Source: Caulobacteraceae bacterium (lineage in GTDB: Bacteria > Pseudomonadota > Alphaproteobacteria > Caulobacterales > Aquidulcibacteraceae). Taken from it: 64,000 nucleotides of DNA. Location of the stretch: NCBI GenBank assembly GCA_016703335.1, contig JADJCG010000007.1, positions 119,599-183,598 of the forward strand, given 5' to 3'. Below, one piece after another: positions 7,766 to 16,700 of this stretch. Every line of letters starts with the position of its first letter. Position 1 is the first letter of the stretch. Position numbers and translations under genes: made by a program. The notes under the pieces were generated by a model, which saw only the letters and a list, made by a program, of their open reading frames with translations, had not been told where the DNA came from and did no database searches.

Positions 7766-9715
7766 CTATTGGCCTGACCTAAATCCGATCTTTGCGTGCG
7801 AGCCGTCGCAGAATGGCTTCGTATTGGAATGCCCACATCGGCAGAGCCGCGCCGCTTGCTGGCGCGCGACTACGCGGCCAGTCCCGGAGATGATCTCCAT
7901 GTTTCCGCGTACCATGAGCGGGCCGTCGAGCGTTGGCGTGATCTCAATCGCGCCGTCGCGGACCTCGAGCATCGCGGTCTTGTCGCCGGTTGGCGGTTCA
8001 CCTGAGGCGGCGAAGTTTATGTCGTGGTGTGAGCCGTCGCAGAACGGCTTGTTCTTTGACGCGCCACAGCGGCGGAGCGTGGCGCGATAGCGGAAAGCTT
8101 CGCCGTCGATGCTGAGATCGCCGCGAAACGCATAGGGCCCGCTCTCACGCACGGAGATCAGATTGACGGGCGGTGCGTGTTCTTCTGGCCCGCCGTCCTT
8201 GCGGCGATAGCGGATCGCACCGGAGGGGCATTCACGGGAGACGGCCATCAGTTCTTCGGCGTTCATCTCGTCGGGATGGATCCACGGACCTTCGACATTG
8301 GCGAGAAACACTTTCGGCGCGCCAGTGACGCAGAAGCGCGAATGGATGCAGAGCTTGCCTTGGTAGACAATCTGCACGTCTTCGCCGTCGACGAGTTCAA
8401 CGCCTTTGCCCATCGGTGTTGGCGCGGGTGGCTTTGAGGCGGGCGCTTGTGCGCCCGCAATTGCTGCGATCGGTTCATCGCTCATCTCGGAAAAGCGTTT
8501 GGCGCGGGTGGCGAGGGCGCGGAGCAATCCGGTCGCGCGCGCGACGCGCTGATCGGTTTGATCCAAGCGCGCTGCGCCCTTCTCCAACTCCGCCATGCGT
8601 TCGACGAAGAAGCGGCGCGCGCCGGCGTTGCGCGGCAGCATGCCGGAATCGCGCAGCGCGGTGAATGAAACACCGGCGTCGCATCCGCTCACACTACCCG
8701 ACGGGCGCCGCGCTGCGCTTTCGCCAAGCAGCGTCATCGCCTTCATCAGATCGATGCCGAGATCGACGGCGAGTGACTTCTCGGCGCTTGGGCCCGGCAC
8801 GTGATAGGAATAGGACAGCAGCCGCAGCATGGTTTGATAGGACGCATTGTCGACATCTACGATCGCGGCAGCAGCTTCGTCTTCAATCCACACGTGGCCT
8901 TCCGGTTGTGGCGGACGGCGCAGCACGGGGTTCACGGCCGCGCTATGTGCGGGGACGAAATCGGGGTTGGCTTTTTTCAGCGCAGCGAGTTCGTCGCGAA
9001 TGTGCCGGAAGCGACAGAAGTGGGAGTTTTCGCTCTCCTCCGATGCGCCCTCGCCCTGACTGATGATGGCTTCGCACGCGCCCTTGGCTGTCTTGGCGCA
9101 GAGCACGGCCTTGGCGCCGCCGAGGACGACTTCGCTCTCCGAGAGCTGCAGCGCCGGATCACCGCTGAACAGTTCTTTGTCGCCAAACTTGTTGGCCATG
9201 AAGTCGAGCGCGGTTTGCATAAATTCGTAGAACTCGCCGACCGTGTCGTAGTCGAACGGCATGGGCGTGAGGCGAGGCTTTGGCGGGCTGCGCTTGAAGC
9301 GATCATGCGCGAAGCCTTTGCCGTCCGGCTCTTGCGAACCGATGGGACGCTCCAGATGGATGAAGTGCTGCAGCACGTCTTCGTTAAAGGGCGCGAGCTT
9401 CACGACGATGCCGGCAGGCAGATACCCTGGATCGATCGGAAAGTTCACGCGCCCGAAGCGCGGCGAACCACCAACGGCTGAAGTGATATTCCAGACAGCT
9501 GCGAGGTGGCCCATTTCTTCGATTGCCACATCGAGGATCGTGCGGCGCCAGCGCTTGACCGCCGCGGCCTCTGCCGGCGTGTCGACTTCACTCTCATCCT
9601 TCAACGAGAACGCCGCGTAGAGGTAGGTGCACATAAGATTGTGCTCCAGCTCAGCGGCTTCGTAGAGCGCATGGATGAGCTGTTCGCGGGTCGGCAGGAG
9701 CGGCGGCGTTTCCAT
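7766..9715 (-). CDS. Ferritin-like (VioB-type) + ferredoxin-like + double CDGSH iron-sulfur fusion protein
   Basis: 649 residues in three parts. Residues 1-~230 are a ferritin-like domain of the iminophenyl-pyruvate dimer synthase type, with di-iron candidates in YEAAELEHNLMCTYLYA and DVAIEEMGHL. Residues ~425-490 resemble the divergent Fer4 type (KLCIHSRFCVTGAPKVF, then RECPSGAIRYR). The C-terminus holds two CDGSH-type [2Fe-2S] sites (RRCGASKNKPFCDGSH from ~548 and CRCGHSNTKPFCDGSH from ~625). The domain order suggests an oxidative enzyme with its own electron-transfer centres, but substrate and partner are unknown. It stands alone, convergent with the small lipoprotein and divergent from aat. 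It is not a violacein gene by context, as no tryptophan-oxidising partners are nearby. Confidence 0.85.
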   Translation of the reverse strand: METPPLLPTREQLIHALYEAAELEHNLMCTYLYAAFSLKDESEVDTPAEAAAVKRWRRTILDVAIEEMGHLAAVWNITSAVGGSPRFGRVNFPIDPGYLPAGIVVKLAPFNEDVLQHFIHLERPIGSQEPDGKGFAHDRFKRSPPKPRLTPMPFDYDTVGEFYEFMQTALDFMANKFGDKELFSGDPALQLSESEVVLGGAKAVLCAKTAKGACEAIISQGEGASEESENSHFCRFRHIRDELAALKKANPDFVPAHSAAVNPVLRRPPQPEGHVWIEDEAAAAIVDVDNASYQTMLRLLSYSYHVPGPSAEKSLAVDLGIDLMKAMTLLGESAARRPSGSVSGCDAGVSFTALRDSGMLPRNAGARRFFVERMAELEKGAARLDQTDQRVARATGLLRALATRAKRFSEMSDEPIAAIAGAQAPASKPPAPTPMGKGVELVDGEDVQIVYQGKLCIHSRFCVTGAPKVFLANVEGPWIHPDEMNAEELMAVSRECPSGAIRYRRKDGGPEEHAPPVNLISVRESGPYAFRGDLSIDGEAFRYRATLRRCGASKNKPFCDGSHHDINFAASGEPPTGDKTAMLEVRDGAIEITPTLDGPLMVRGNMEIISGTGRVVARQQAARLCRCGHSNTKPFCDGSHAKIGFRSGQ

Positions 9716-9789
9716 GGCCCGAGCCTACGCCATTCCGACATGCGCTGCGAGGGCTGACGCGCGATGCAAAATTTGGCACTCTGGCGCTC

Positions 9790-10443
9790 GTGAAGCCGTT
9801 CACACCTGAGGATCTGCTGGCTTGCTACAAGCGCGGCGTCTTTCCAATGGCGGAAAGCCGCGACGATGAAGGTTTCTTTATCGTCGACCCCGAATGGCGC
9901 TGCGTGTTTCCGCTCGACGGCTTCCATGTCCCCAAGCGCCTCGCGCGTACGCTGCGGCAGGACAAGTTCACGTTCACGATCAATCGCGAGTTCGATCGCG
10001 TGATCGATGGCTGCGCGGCGCCTGGGAAGGATCGCGAGGACACCTGGATCAATCCCGACATTCGCGCGCTCTACATGGAGCTGCATCGGCGCGGGATGGC
10101 GCATAGCGTCGAGACGCGGATCGACGGCGAGCTTGCCGGCGGCCTTTACGGCGTTGCGCTCGGCGGCGCATTCTTCGGCGAGAGCATGTTCTCGTGGGCG
10201 ACGGACGCCAGCAAAGCCGCCCTCGTCCACCTCGCAGCACGCCTACGGCGCGGCGGCTTCAAACTGCTCGACGCCCAATTCATCACGCCGCATTTGGAGC
10301 GGTTCGGCGCGCAGACGTTGCCGCGGCGGATATTCCAGGCGTTGCTTGGCGTTGCGATGGATACGCACGGCGACTTCCGCGCGCTGCCGGTTGAGACGAG
10401 TGGCGCAGAGTTGGTTGAAATACTGAGTCCTAAGAGCGTTTAG
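9790..10443 (+). CDS. aat: Leucyl/phenylalanyl-tRNA-protein transferase
   Basis: 217 residues. Aat adds Leu or Phe from charged tRNA to proteins with N-terminal Arg or Lys, feeding the N-degron pathway to ClpS/ClpAP. Seen: the family N-terminus DLLACYKRGVFPMAESR, WINPDIRALYMELHRRGMAHS, GELAGGLYGV and GGAFFGESMFS, then LDAQFITPHLERFGA. The GTG at 9790 gives the usual length. Its stop overlaps the serS stop by four bases (convergent). Confidence 0.95.
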   Translation: MKPFTPEDLLACYKRGVFPMAESRDDEGFFIVDPEWRCVFPLDGFHVPKRLARTLRQDKFTFTINREFDRVIDGCAAPGKDREDTWINPDIRALYMELHRRGMAHSVETRIDGELAGGLYGVALGGAFFGESMFSWATDASKAALVHLAARLRRGGFKLLDAQFITPHLERFGAQTLPRRIFQALLGVAMDTHGDFRALPVETSGAELVEILSPKSV

Positions 10444-11858
10444 GCTTTTGCGATGAATTCGACGCCGCCCATGTAAGGGACGAGCGCGGCAGGCACTTTG
10501 ATGGCGCCATCCGCTTGCTGGTAGTTTTCGAGCACAGCAACGAGCGTGCGGCCGACAGCAAGACCTGAGCCGTTCAGCGTGTGAACGAACTCGGTCTTGC
10601 CTTCCTTGTTGCGGAAGCGCGCGTTCATGCGGCGGGCTTGGAAATCGCCACAGTTCGAGCACGAGCTTATTTCGCGATATTTGCCTTGGCTGGGGAGCCA
10701 GACTTCGAGGTCGTAGGTCTTACGCGCGGTGAAGCCCATGTCGCCGGTGCAGAGCAGCATAGTGCGGAACGGCAGTTCGAGACGCTTCAGAATTTCTTCG
10801 GCACAGCGGACCATGCGTTCGTGTTCTTCGTCACTTTGCTCGGGCGTGGTGATCGAGACCATCTCGACTTTGCGGAATTGGTGCTGACGGATCATGCCGC
10901 GCGTGTCTTTGCCGGCGGCACCCGCTTCGGCGCGGAAGCAGAGCGTATCGGCGGTCATGCGCAACGGCAGCGGCGCCTCGTCCAAGATTTGCTCGCGGAC
11001 CAGATTGGTGAGCGCAACTTCCGCTGTGGGGATGAGCCAGAAATCTTCGCGCGTCGGCGCGGTTTCGAGAATTTCGTTGAGCAACTGCGTCGGCTTCACA
11101 TTGCCGCCGCGCTTTTCGAACTCGTCGTCAAAGCGTGCGAGCGCCTCGTTAAGCAGCTCTTGGCGGCTCACTGTGCGCGCGGCGGTGAACTGATCGTCAA
11201 CGAACTTCGGCAATTGGCCGGTGCCGAACATGACGTGGTCTTTGACCAAGAGCGGCGGATTCACTTCGGTGTAGCCGTGCTCGCCCGTTTGGATGTCGAG
11301 CATGAACGCGGCGAGCGCACGCTCAAGGCGCGCCAGCTGACCGCGCAGCACCACGAAGCGTGCGCCCGAGAGGCGCGCTGCCGCTTCAAAATCCATCATG
11401 CCGAGCGCTTCGCCGAGCGTGACGTGATCGGCGGTTAGATCGAGCGCCGGGGGCGCCGCGCCGGTTTGGATGTACCAGCGGCGCACCTCTATATTGCCGT
11501 GCTCATCGGCGCCGTCCGGCGTATCGACGGCGGGCAAGTTTGGGATCGACGCGAGCAGATCGTCGCGCTCTTTCTGCCACTTCGTCTCATCGACGCTCGT
11601 CTCTTCGATGCGGGTCTTCAGCGCCGCCACCTGCTCCATCAGCCGCGCGGCTTCGGCCTCATCCTTCTTGGCTTTTGCCGCGCCGATCGCCTTCGAGGCT
11701 GCATTGCGTTGCGCTTCGGCTTCTTGCTTGGCGGTCGATGCGGTGCGGAGCTTTGCATCCGTTTCGATGATCTTCTTGGCCATAGGCGGCAACCCACGGC
11801 GCGCCCAAGCAGCGTCGTAGAGATCAGGGTTTTCGCGGATGGCGCGGATATCGTGCAT
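10440..11858 (-). CDS. serS: Seryl-tRNA synthetase
   Basis: 472 residues: an N-terminal coiled-coil arm (Ala/Lys/Glu-rich, about residues 35-105) and a class II catalytic core with motif 2 (CFRAEAGAAGKDTRGMIRQH) and motif 3 (NGSGLAVGRTLVAVLENYQ). It charges tRNA-Ser, so a tRNA-Ser(GCU) at 58 kb in this window is one of its substrates. The gene is the last of the scpA-scpB-tatABC-serS run on the minus strand, 32 bases after tatC, a synteny typical of Caulobacterales. Confidence 0.97.
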   Translation of the reverse strand: MHDIRAIRENPDLYDAAWARRGLPPMAKKIIETDAKLRTASTAKQEAEAQRNAASKAIGAAKAKKDEAEAARLMEQVAALKTRIEETSVDETKWQKERDDLLASIPNLPAVDTPDGADEHGNIEVRRWYIQTGAAPPALDLTADHVTLGEALGMMDFEAAARLSGARFVVLRGQLARLERALAAFMLDIQTGEHGYTEVNPPLLVKDHVMFGTGQLPKFVDDQFTAARTVSRQELLNEALARFDDEFEKRGGNVKPTQLLNEILETAPTREDFWLIPTAEVALTNLVREQILDEAPLPLRMTADTLCFRAEAGAAGKDTRGMIRQHQFRKVEMVSITTPEQSDEEHERMVRCAEEILKRLELPFRTMLLCTGDMGFTARKTYDLEVWLPSQGKYREISSCSNCGDFQARRMNARFRNKEGKTEFVHTLNGSGLAVGRTLVAVLENYQQADGAIKVPAALVPYMGGVEFIAKA

Positions 11859-11890
11859 GGGCGGGATTTAGCGGAAGCCGCGCCGAAGCG

Positions 11891-12736
11891 CTACGGGGCG
11901 GGCGGAGTTACCGCGGCGCCGACCTCTTCCTTGGCGCGCGTCCGTTCCATGGCCGCGACGATCCAGATCGAAATTTCGTAGAGTGCGTAGACCGGCATCG
12001 CCATGACGAACATCGAGATGATGTCGTTGGGCGTCACGAGCGCCGAGAACGCCGCGATGCCGACGATCGCGTAGCGGCGGCCCTTCGCAGCAACGATGCG
12101 GACACAACGCCGATGCGGCCCAGCAGCGACAGCACCGACCGGCAACTGGAACATGAGGCCGAAGGCCAGAACCAGCGTCGTGACCAGCCCCAGATATTCC
12201 TCGACCTTCGGCAGGTACGTGACCCGCACCGGCCCGGTCGTGACTTCCTGCGTCAGCGCGAAGTTCAGCGCGAACGGCATGGCGACGTAAAACACAAACG
12301 CCGCGCCGAGCGCGAACATGATCGGCGCGGCGATCAAGAACGGCGCGGCCGCCGCTCGCTCTTTGCGATAGAGGCCTGGTGCGATGACCGCGTAGGCCTG
12401 CCAAGCGAGCACCGGGAACGCAAGCACGATGCCGCCGAAGAGCGCGATCTGCATCTTCACCGAGAAAAAGCCGAAGGCGCCGGTGTTGATCAGTTCAACC
12501 GATTCCCCGGCTCGCTCCGGATGCGCATGCGCCATCGCCGTTTGAAACGGTTGCGCCAAGAACATGAACAGCGGATCGACGAAGATGAAACAGGCGATGA
12601 AGCCAACAACGACAGCGCCCAATGACCACAGCAAGCGATCACGCAGCTCAGCTAGGTGATCAAGCAAAGGCGCGCGCGAGGCCTCGATTTCCTCGTCGTC
12701 GTGCAATGGGGACTTCTTATCCGCGGCCAAGCTCAC
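11891..12736 (-). CDS. tatC: Sec-independent translocase subunit TatC (internal double frameshift)
   Basis: A 281-codon frame with TatC features: LLDHLAELRDRLLWSL, six hydrophobic segments, and a C-terminal AFSALVTPNDIISMFVMAMP. TatC with TatB recognises twin-arginine signals at the inner membrane. Between ~12137 and ~12075 the translation turns into Arg-rich nonsense; the next frame there reads VVLSLLGRIGVVSASLL, the expected membrane segment. So one extra and one missing base compensate inside the gene. The GTG start overlaps the restored tatB stop (GTGA). Confidence 0.93.
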   Translation of the reverse strand: MSLAADKKSPLHDDEEIEASRAPLLDHLAELRDRLLWSLGAVVVGFIACFIFVDPLFMFLAQPFQTAMAHAHPERAGESVELINTGAFGFFSVKMQIALFGGIVLAFPVLAWQAYAVIAPGLYRKERAAAAPFLIAAPIMFALGAAFVFYVAMPFALNFALTQEVTTGPVRVTYLPKVEEYLGLVTTLVLAFGLMFQLPVGAVAAGPHRRCVRIVAAKGRRYAIVGIAAFSALVTPNDIISMFVMAMPVYALYEISIWIVAAMERTRAKEEVGAAVTPPAP

Positions 12737-13190
12737 GGGGCGCTCCGCGCGATCGGCGCGACGTCGGCATGTTCAGGCACGCCCACCGGCTTCGCGGCAT
12801 CTTCGTCGGCCGCCTGCTCGGCAACCACGGCTGCGGCGTTTCCACGGGCGCCGCGCCTGGCGCTCAAGGCGGGCGCTGGCGGCGGCGGAATGGCGGCGAT
12901 TTGATGCCGGCATAGTCTTCGAGCGTCGGGAGGGGCTTCGAAAGTTCGCTGCGAATCTCTTGCAGCGAGGTCGTGCGGCGGAGCGCATCGACTTCCTTCT
13001 TCAGTTCATCGAGTTCGGCCTGACGTGCGAGTTCATCAAAACCGGTGCGGAATTCTTGCGCCATGCCGCGCAGCTTCGCCGTCCACTTTCCGAGCTTGCG
13101 GAACAGCAGCGGCAAATCCTTCGGCCCCACCACCACAAGGGCGAGGATGCCGAGAATGATGATCTCGTTGAAACCGAGACTTGGAAGCAT
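12733..13190 (-). CDS. tatB: Sec-independent translocase subunit TatB (frameshifted near 12,900)
   Basis: Starts MLPSLGFNEIIILGILALVVVG, the TatB membrane helix, followed by the amphipathic GPKDLPLLFRKLGKW and a charged helix. The first frame stops at 12864. One A added to the AAA run near 12,900 restores a Pro/Ala-rich tail (IAAIPPPPAPALSAR...EHADVAPIARSAP) whose TGA overlaps the tatC GTG. That overlap is strong evidence that the true end is 12733. TatB docks twin-arginine substrates onto TatC. Confidence 0.93.
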
Positions 13191-13216
13191 GAGCGGCTAA
13201 CCCCGCGCGCCTGATC

Positions 13217-13432
13217 TTACTGCGCGCGGTCCTGGTTGGATTGGTCGCGCACTTGAGCCGGCGGCGGCTCCGGCGGCGCGGCCGGCTTGTCGCCTTCGGA
13301 CAGACCTTTGCGGAAGCCGCTAACGCCCTTGCCGAGATCTTCCATGAGGCTCGAAATCCGGCCCGGACGGCTGAACAGCAGGAACGCCAACCCCAGCACG
13401 ATCAGGAGCGGAATAAGGCCAGGCATATGCAT
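13217..13432 (-). CDS. tatA: Sec-independent translocase subunit TatA
   Basis: 71 residues: a single membrane helix (LIPLLIVLGLAFLLF), a hinge (SRPGRISSLMEDLG), an amphipathic helix (KGVSGFRKGLSEGDK) and a polar tail. TatA oligomerises to form the pore for folded twin-arginine proteins. Two start codons, M1 and M3, are possible; both leave the helix intact. It heads the tatA-tatB-tatC run and follows scpB by 47 bases. Confidence 0.93.
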   Translation of the reverse strand: MHMPGLIPLLIVLGLAFLLFSRPGRISSLMEDLGKGVSGFRKGLSEGDKPAAPPEPPPAQVRDQSNQDRAQ

Positions 13433-13479
13433 CGAACGGATACTCCAAACTTGGCGAGTTGCGCCGGGAGGGGCGCGCC

Positions 13480-14212
13480 TTAGCTTTCGTCTTCCAAATG
13501 ATCCACGAAAAAGCTTGCCGCGTCGTCACCTGGGGACAGTGGTTCTTCGTCGCTGGCCATGTCCTCGCTTGGGCGCGGCACGTCAATGGCCTGCGCGGCC
13601 CGAGGATCGAGGAGGCCTAGAGCCTTCAGATCGTCCTTGCCCGGCAGAGCGTCAAGCGAGGCCAGGCCGAACTGGCTGAGGAAAGCGTCAGACGTCCCGA
13701 AGGTCAACGGGCGGCCGGGTGTGCGGCGACGGCCGCGGGGGCGGATCCAGCCAATCTCGAGCAACAGCTCCATCGAGCCGCGCGAGAGGCTGACGCCCCG
13801 GATGTCTTCAATTTCGGCCCGGGTGACCGGCTGGTGGTATGCAATAACCGCTAAGGTCTCCATGGCGGCTTTGGGCAGCTTCCTGGGCGCCTCGCGGGTT
13901 TCGGCGAACAGGCTGGAAAGATCTGGCGCAGACTGGAAGCGCCACGCGCCCCCTGCCTCGACCAACTGGACGCCGCGCTCGGCATAATCGGCCTTTAGCT
14001 TCATCAGCACTGCAGCGACGTCCACCGCAGGTCCCAGCTTCTCGCCGAGCGCTTTGGCGGTGATCGGTTCGCCACCGGCAAAGAGCAGCGCCTCGGCGGC
14101 GCGGATGGCGTCGGTGCTTGGAGCCGCGCGGGGCGCCCTCGCCGCCTTCGGTGAAGGCGTCCTCGATGCGGCGCATCTGGTCGGCGACCGGGGTTTCGTT
14201 CTCAGCGCTCAT
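13480..14212 (-). CDS. scpB: Segregation and condensation protein ScpB (frameshifted near 14,150)
   Basis: The ATG at 14212 overlaps the scpA stop (ATGA) and starts MSAENETPVADQMRRIEDAF. About 20 codons on, the frame degenerates; the adjacent frame reads STDAIRAAEALLFAGGEPIT and VDVAAVLMKLKADYAERG, the normal ScpB winged-helix start, and continues to 13480 with KAAMETLAVIAYHQPVTRAEIE and a second winged helix. ScpB binds the ScpA-SMC complex in chromosome condensation. A single indel around 14140-14165 explains the break. The acidic C-terminal tail is typical of alphaproteobacterial ScpB. Confidence 0.92.
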
Positions 14213-15027
14213 TCTGCGCTTCCATTCTGGACTGGCTTGGCGCGCACGAACAGCGGCGTGAACGCTTCGGCCTGGCGGAGCTCGAGTTTGTGCTCGCGTG
14301 CGAGTTCGAGCGCCGCGCCAAAGGTAGAGGCAAGATAGCTCTCCGGCGGCGGCGCGTCTGGCCCACTATCGGTCGGGCGCGCGACGCTCTGGATCGAACT
14401 CCATTCTTCAAGCTTCGCCAGCGCCTGCTCCAGTTTCTTGCGCGCCGTATCGAGCGGATAAGCGCGGCGCACGAAAGTGCGAAAGGCGCGTTTGCGGATG
14501 CTCTTGGAACGCTCGGCGCAATAGGCGTTGAGCAATTCGTAGAGATCGCCCTTCCAGACGGTTTGCTTGGTCAGCACCGTTGGTTGCGGCTGGCCGTTGA
14601 GGAACACATCGCGATCGAGTTGCGGCAGTTCCTCTAGCTTCTTCGCAGCGACGCGGGCGCTGGCCAAGTTCATCAACTTTAGGCGCAGCGCTTCTTCAAG
14701 CTGCAGCGGATCGGGTTCGTCGGGCGGCAATTGCGGCTTGGGGATCAGCAGGCGCGATTTGATCAGCGCCAGCCACGCCGCCATCACCAGATAATCGCCC
14801 GCGATCTCCATGTTGTGCGCGCGCGCTTCTTCAATGAAGCCGAGATACTGATCGGCGATCTCGCCGACAGACACTTTTGCGAGGTCGATCTTCTTTGTCC
14901 GCGCCAGTTCAAGCAGCAGGTGCAGCGGGCCTTCGAAAGCATCGAGCGCCAGCAGAAGCGCGTCGCGCCCTTCCGCCTGCTCGGCCGCGCCGAGATCGAG
15001 TTCCAATGTGTCGCTATCGTCGCCCAC
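14209..15027 (-). CDS. scpA: Segregation and condensation protein ScpA
   Basis: 272 residues from a GTG at 15027. Seen: LALDAFEGPLHLLLELARTKKIDLAKVSV near the N-terminus, the SMC-binding helical region GDYLVMAAWLALIKSRLL, and a C-terminal winged helix. ScpA is the kleisin that bridges the SMC heads. An in-frame extension to 15414 reads as Arg-rich antisense of nagZ and is rejected. It lies 32 bases after nagZ and overlaps scpB by four bases. Confidence 0.93.
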   Translation of the reverse strand: MGDDSDTLELDLGAAEQAEGRDALLLALDAFEGPLHLLLELARTKKIDLAKVSVGEIADQYLGFIEEARAHNMEIAGDYLVMAAWLALIKSRLLIPKPQLPPDEPDPLQLEEALRLKLMNLASARVAAKKLEELPQLDRDVFLNGQPQPTVLTKQTVWKGDLYELLNAYCAERSKSIRKRAFRTFVRRAYPLDTARKKLEQALAKLEEWSSIQSVARPTDSGPDAPPPESYLASTFGAALELAREHKLELRQAEAFTPLFVRAKPVQNGSAE

Positions 15028-15059
15028 ACGGAGAGCTATAGCCCTACGCAGGCGCGAAA

Positions 15060-16069
15060 TCAGCCAGTAAAAAGCTTGAATTTGGCCCATCCGGCAGCGG
15101 CGTCGAACTCGCGCGGCTGGCGTTTTGCGAAGGCTTCTACAGCGCGCGCGCGAACCAATGGCAGACCGGTTAGTTCGCGGCAGCCCTTGGCCGTGATCTG
15201 CATTTCGTTGAGCTTGCCTGAGCATTGCAGCACCACATCGCAGCCTGCGCCGAGCGCGGCTTCGGCGCGTTCCGTCAGGCCGCCGTTCAGTGCGTATTGG
15301 AGCGCGTGCATGTCGAGATCGTCGCTCATCAGCATGCCTTGGAAGCCGATGCGCTTGCGGATGATTTCTTCGATCACGAACGGCGAGCATGTCGCTGGGC
15401 GATCGGGATCCCATGCTTCAAACACGATATGCGCCGTCATTGCGGCTTCAGCGTCCGCCATTTGGGCGAATGGGAAGACATCGTTGGCAAGATCGATTTC
15501 TTTGCGGCAACCTTCGGCAGCGCGAGGTGGCTGTCTGCCGTCGCGCGGCCATGCCCTGGCATGTGCTTGATGCATCCGGCGACACCGCCATCGTGCATGC
15601 CTTCGAGCGCGGCGCGTGCGAGCAACGCGACTTCTTTGGGATCAGCCGAAAACGCGCGGTCGCCGACGATCTTGTCGGAACCTTCGACGGGCACGTCGAG
15701 CACCGGTGCGAAATCGCCATCGATGCCGATGTCGCGCAATTCGTCCGCGATCAGCCGATAGCCGAGATACGCAGCTTCGAGGCCTGCCTCTTTGTTCTTC
15801 GCGTAGATCTCGCCGAACTTGCCTGCCGCCGGCCACACGGGCCATTCCGGGGCCTTAAGGCGCGCAACACGGCCGCCTTCCTGGTCGATCCAAACGGTGG
15901 CGTCGTGTCCAACTGTAGCGCGCAGATCGGCGCACAGGGCACGCACTTGCTCGCGGCTGAGGCACGCTTCGCGGAAGAGAATGAAACCCCACGGCTGCGC
16001 GTCACGAAAGAACGCACGCGTCTCGTCGTCGAGTTTAGGTTGGCGCAGACCGAGAAGGCACGAGAGCAT
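15060..16069 (-). CDS. nagZ: Beta-N-acetylhexosaminidase NagZ (frameshifted near 15,500)
   Basis: The N-terminal frame carries the GH3 signature blocks IDQEGGRVARLKAPEWP and CIKHMPGHGRATADSHLALP, then runs off at 15437. The next frame takes over with ANDVFPFAQMADAEAAM, MLMSDDLDMHAL and a normal C-terminus ending at 15060. The join is in an AAA/AAA run at 15497-15503, consistent with one lost base. NagZ removes GlcNAc from 1,6-anhydromuropeptides during cytoplasmic peptidoglycan recycling. It sits eight bases after the SPOR-domain gene. Confidence 0.93.
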
Positions 16070-16077
16070 CAGCTGTC

Positions 16078-16584
16078 TTACCGGCTCGCGACGATGCAGT
16101 CCTGGCCCATCTGCCGTATGCGCTGGCAGAAGGCCGTGGCGTCACCACTGCTGGCGAAATAGCCGGCGCGGACGCGGTGATAGACCCCGCGTGCACCGAG
16201 ATCGGCGCGTTGCACATCCATCTGCGCATTGGCGAAGAGGCCAGGCGCGCGCGAGACAAAACGGCGCCACGCCGGATCAATGGCGGCTTCCGATTGCAGC
16301 GCGGCGAGTTGAGCGACGTAGCGGCCGTTGGCGGCAAAGCGCGGCATGTCGGGCACGTCAGGCTGCGGATTAAGTTCGACGACAACCGACGTCTCAGCCT
16401 CCGCCATGGCGCGGTCATTCGCGATTGGCGCGGGCGCTGTTGTTTCAGGCAGCGTGGCGCTGTAAAGTTGCCAGAGAAATCCGCCGAAGCAGACGGCGAT
16501 AACGACCATCAGCACGTAGAGCACGCCAGCGTGGCGCGACTGGTCGTCATACGCATGCATGCGTGGATCGTAGCTTCTGCTCAC
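16078..16584 (-). CDS. SPOR-domain inner-membrane protein
   Basis: 168 residues: a short cytoplasmic tail (SYDPRMHAYDDQSRH), one membrane helix (AGVLYVLMVVIAVCFGGFLW), a periplasmic linker and a C-terminal SPOR-like domain (GRYVAQLAALQSEAAIDPAWRR...YHRVRAGYFASSGDATAFC). SPOR domains bind denuded peptidoglycan at division sites. The neighbours nagZ (recycling) and dgt match the conserved alphaproteobacterial locus in which an argS gene normally sits between dgt and this gene; here only 116 bases separate them. Confidence 0.88.
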   Translation of the reverse strand: MSRSYDPRMHAYDDQSRHAGVLYVLMVVIAVCFGGFLWQLYSATLPETTAPAPIANDRAMAEAETSVVVELNPQPDVPDMPRFAANGRYVAQLAALQSEAAIDPAWRRFVSRAPGLFANAQMDVQRADLGARGVYHRVRAGYFASSGDATAFCQRIRQMGQDCIVASR

Positions 16585-16700
16585 GTCGCGCTCTCCGGAA
16601 TCGCAAACGGGTGTTTACCACGCGGCTCCTTCTCTCCCGCTTAACGGGGCGAAGAGCAGCCATGCATGGAATGCATAATTCCGTAGGCGTAACGGAGTGG

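Noticed and set aside
8801..9481. A 226-residue plus-strand frame opposite the ferritin-like fusion
   Set aside because: The sense strand has intact domains across the whole interval; the antisense frame has no start context or motif.
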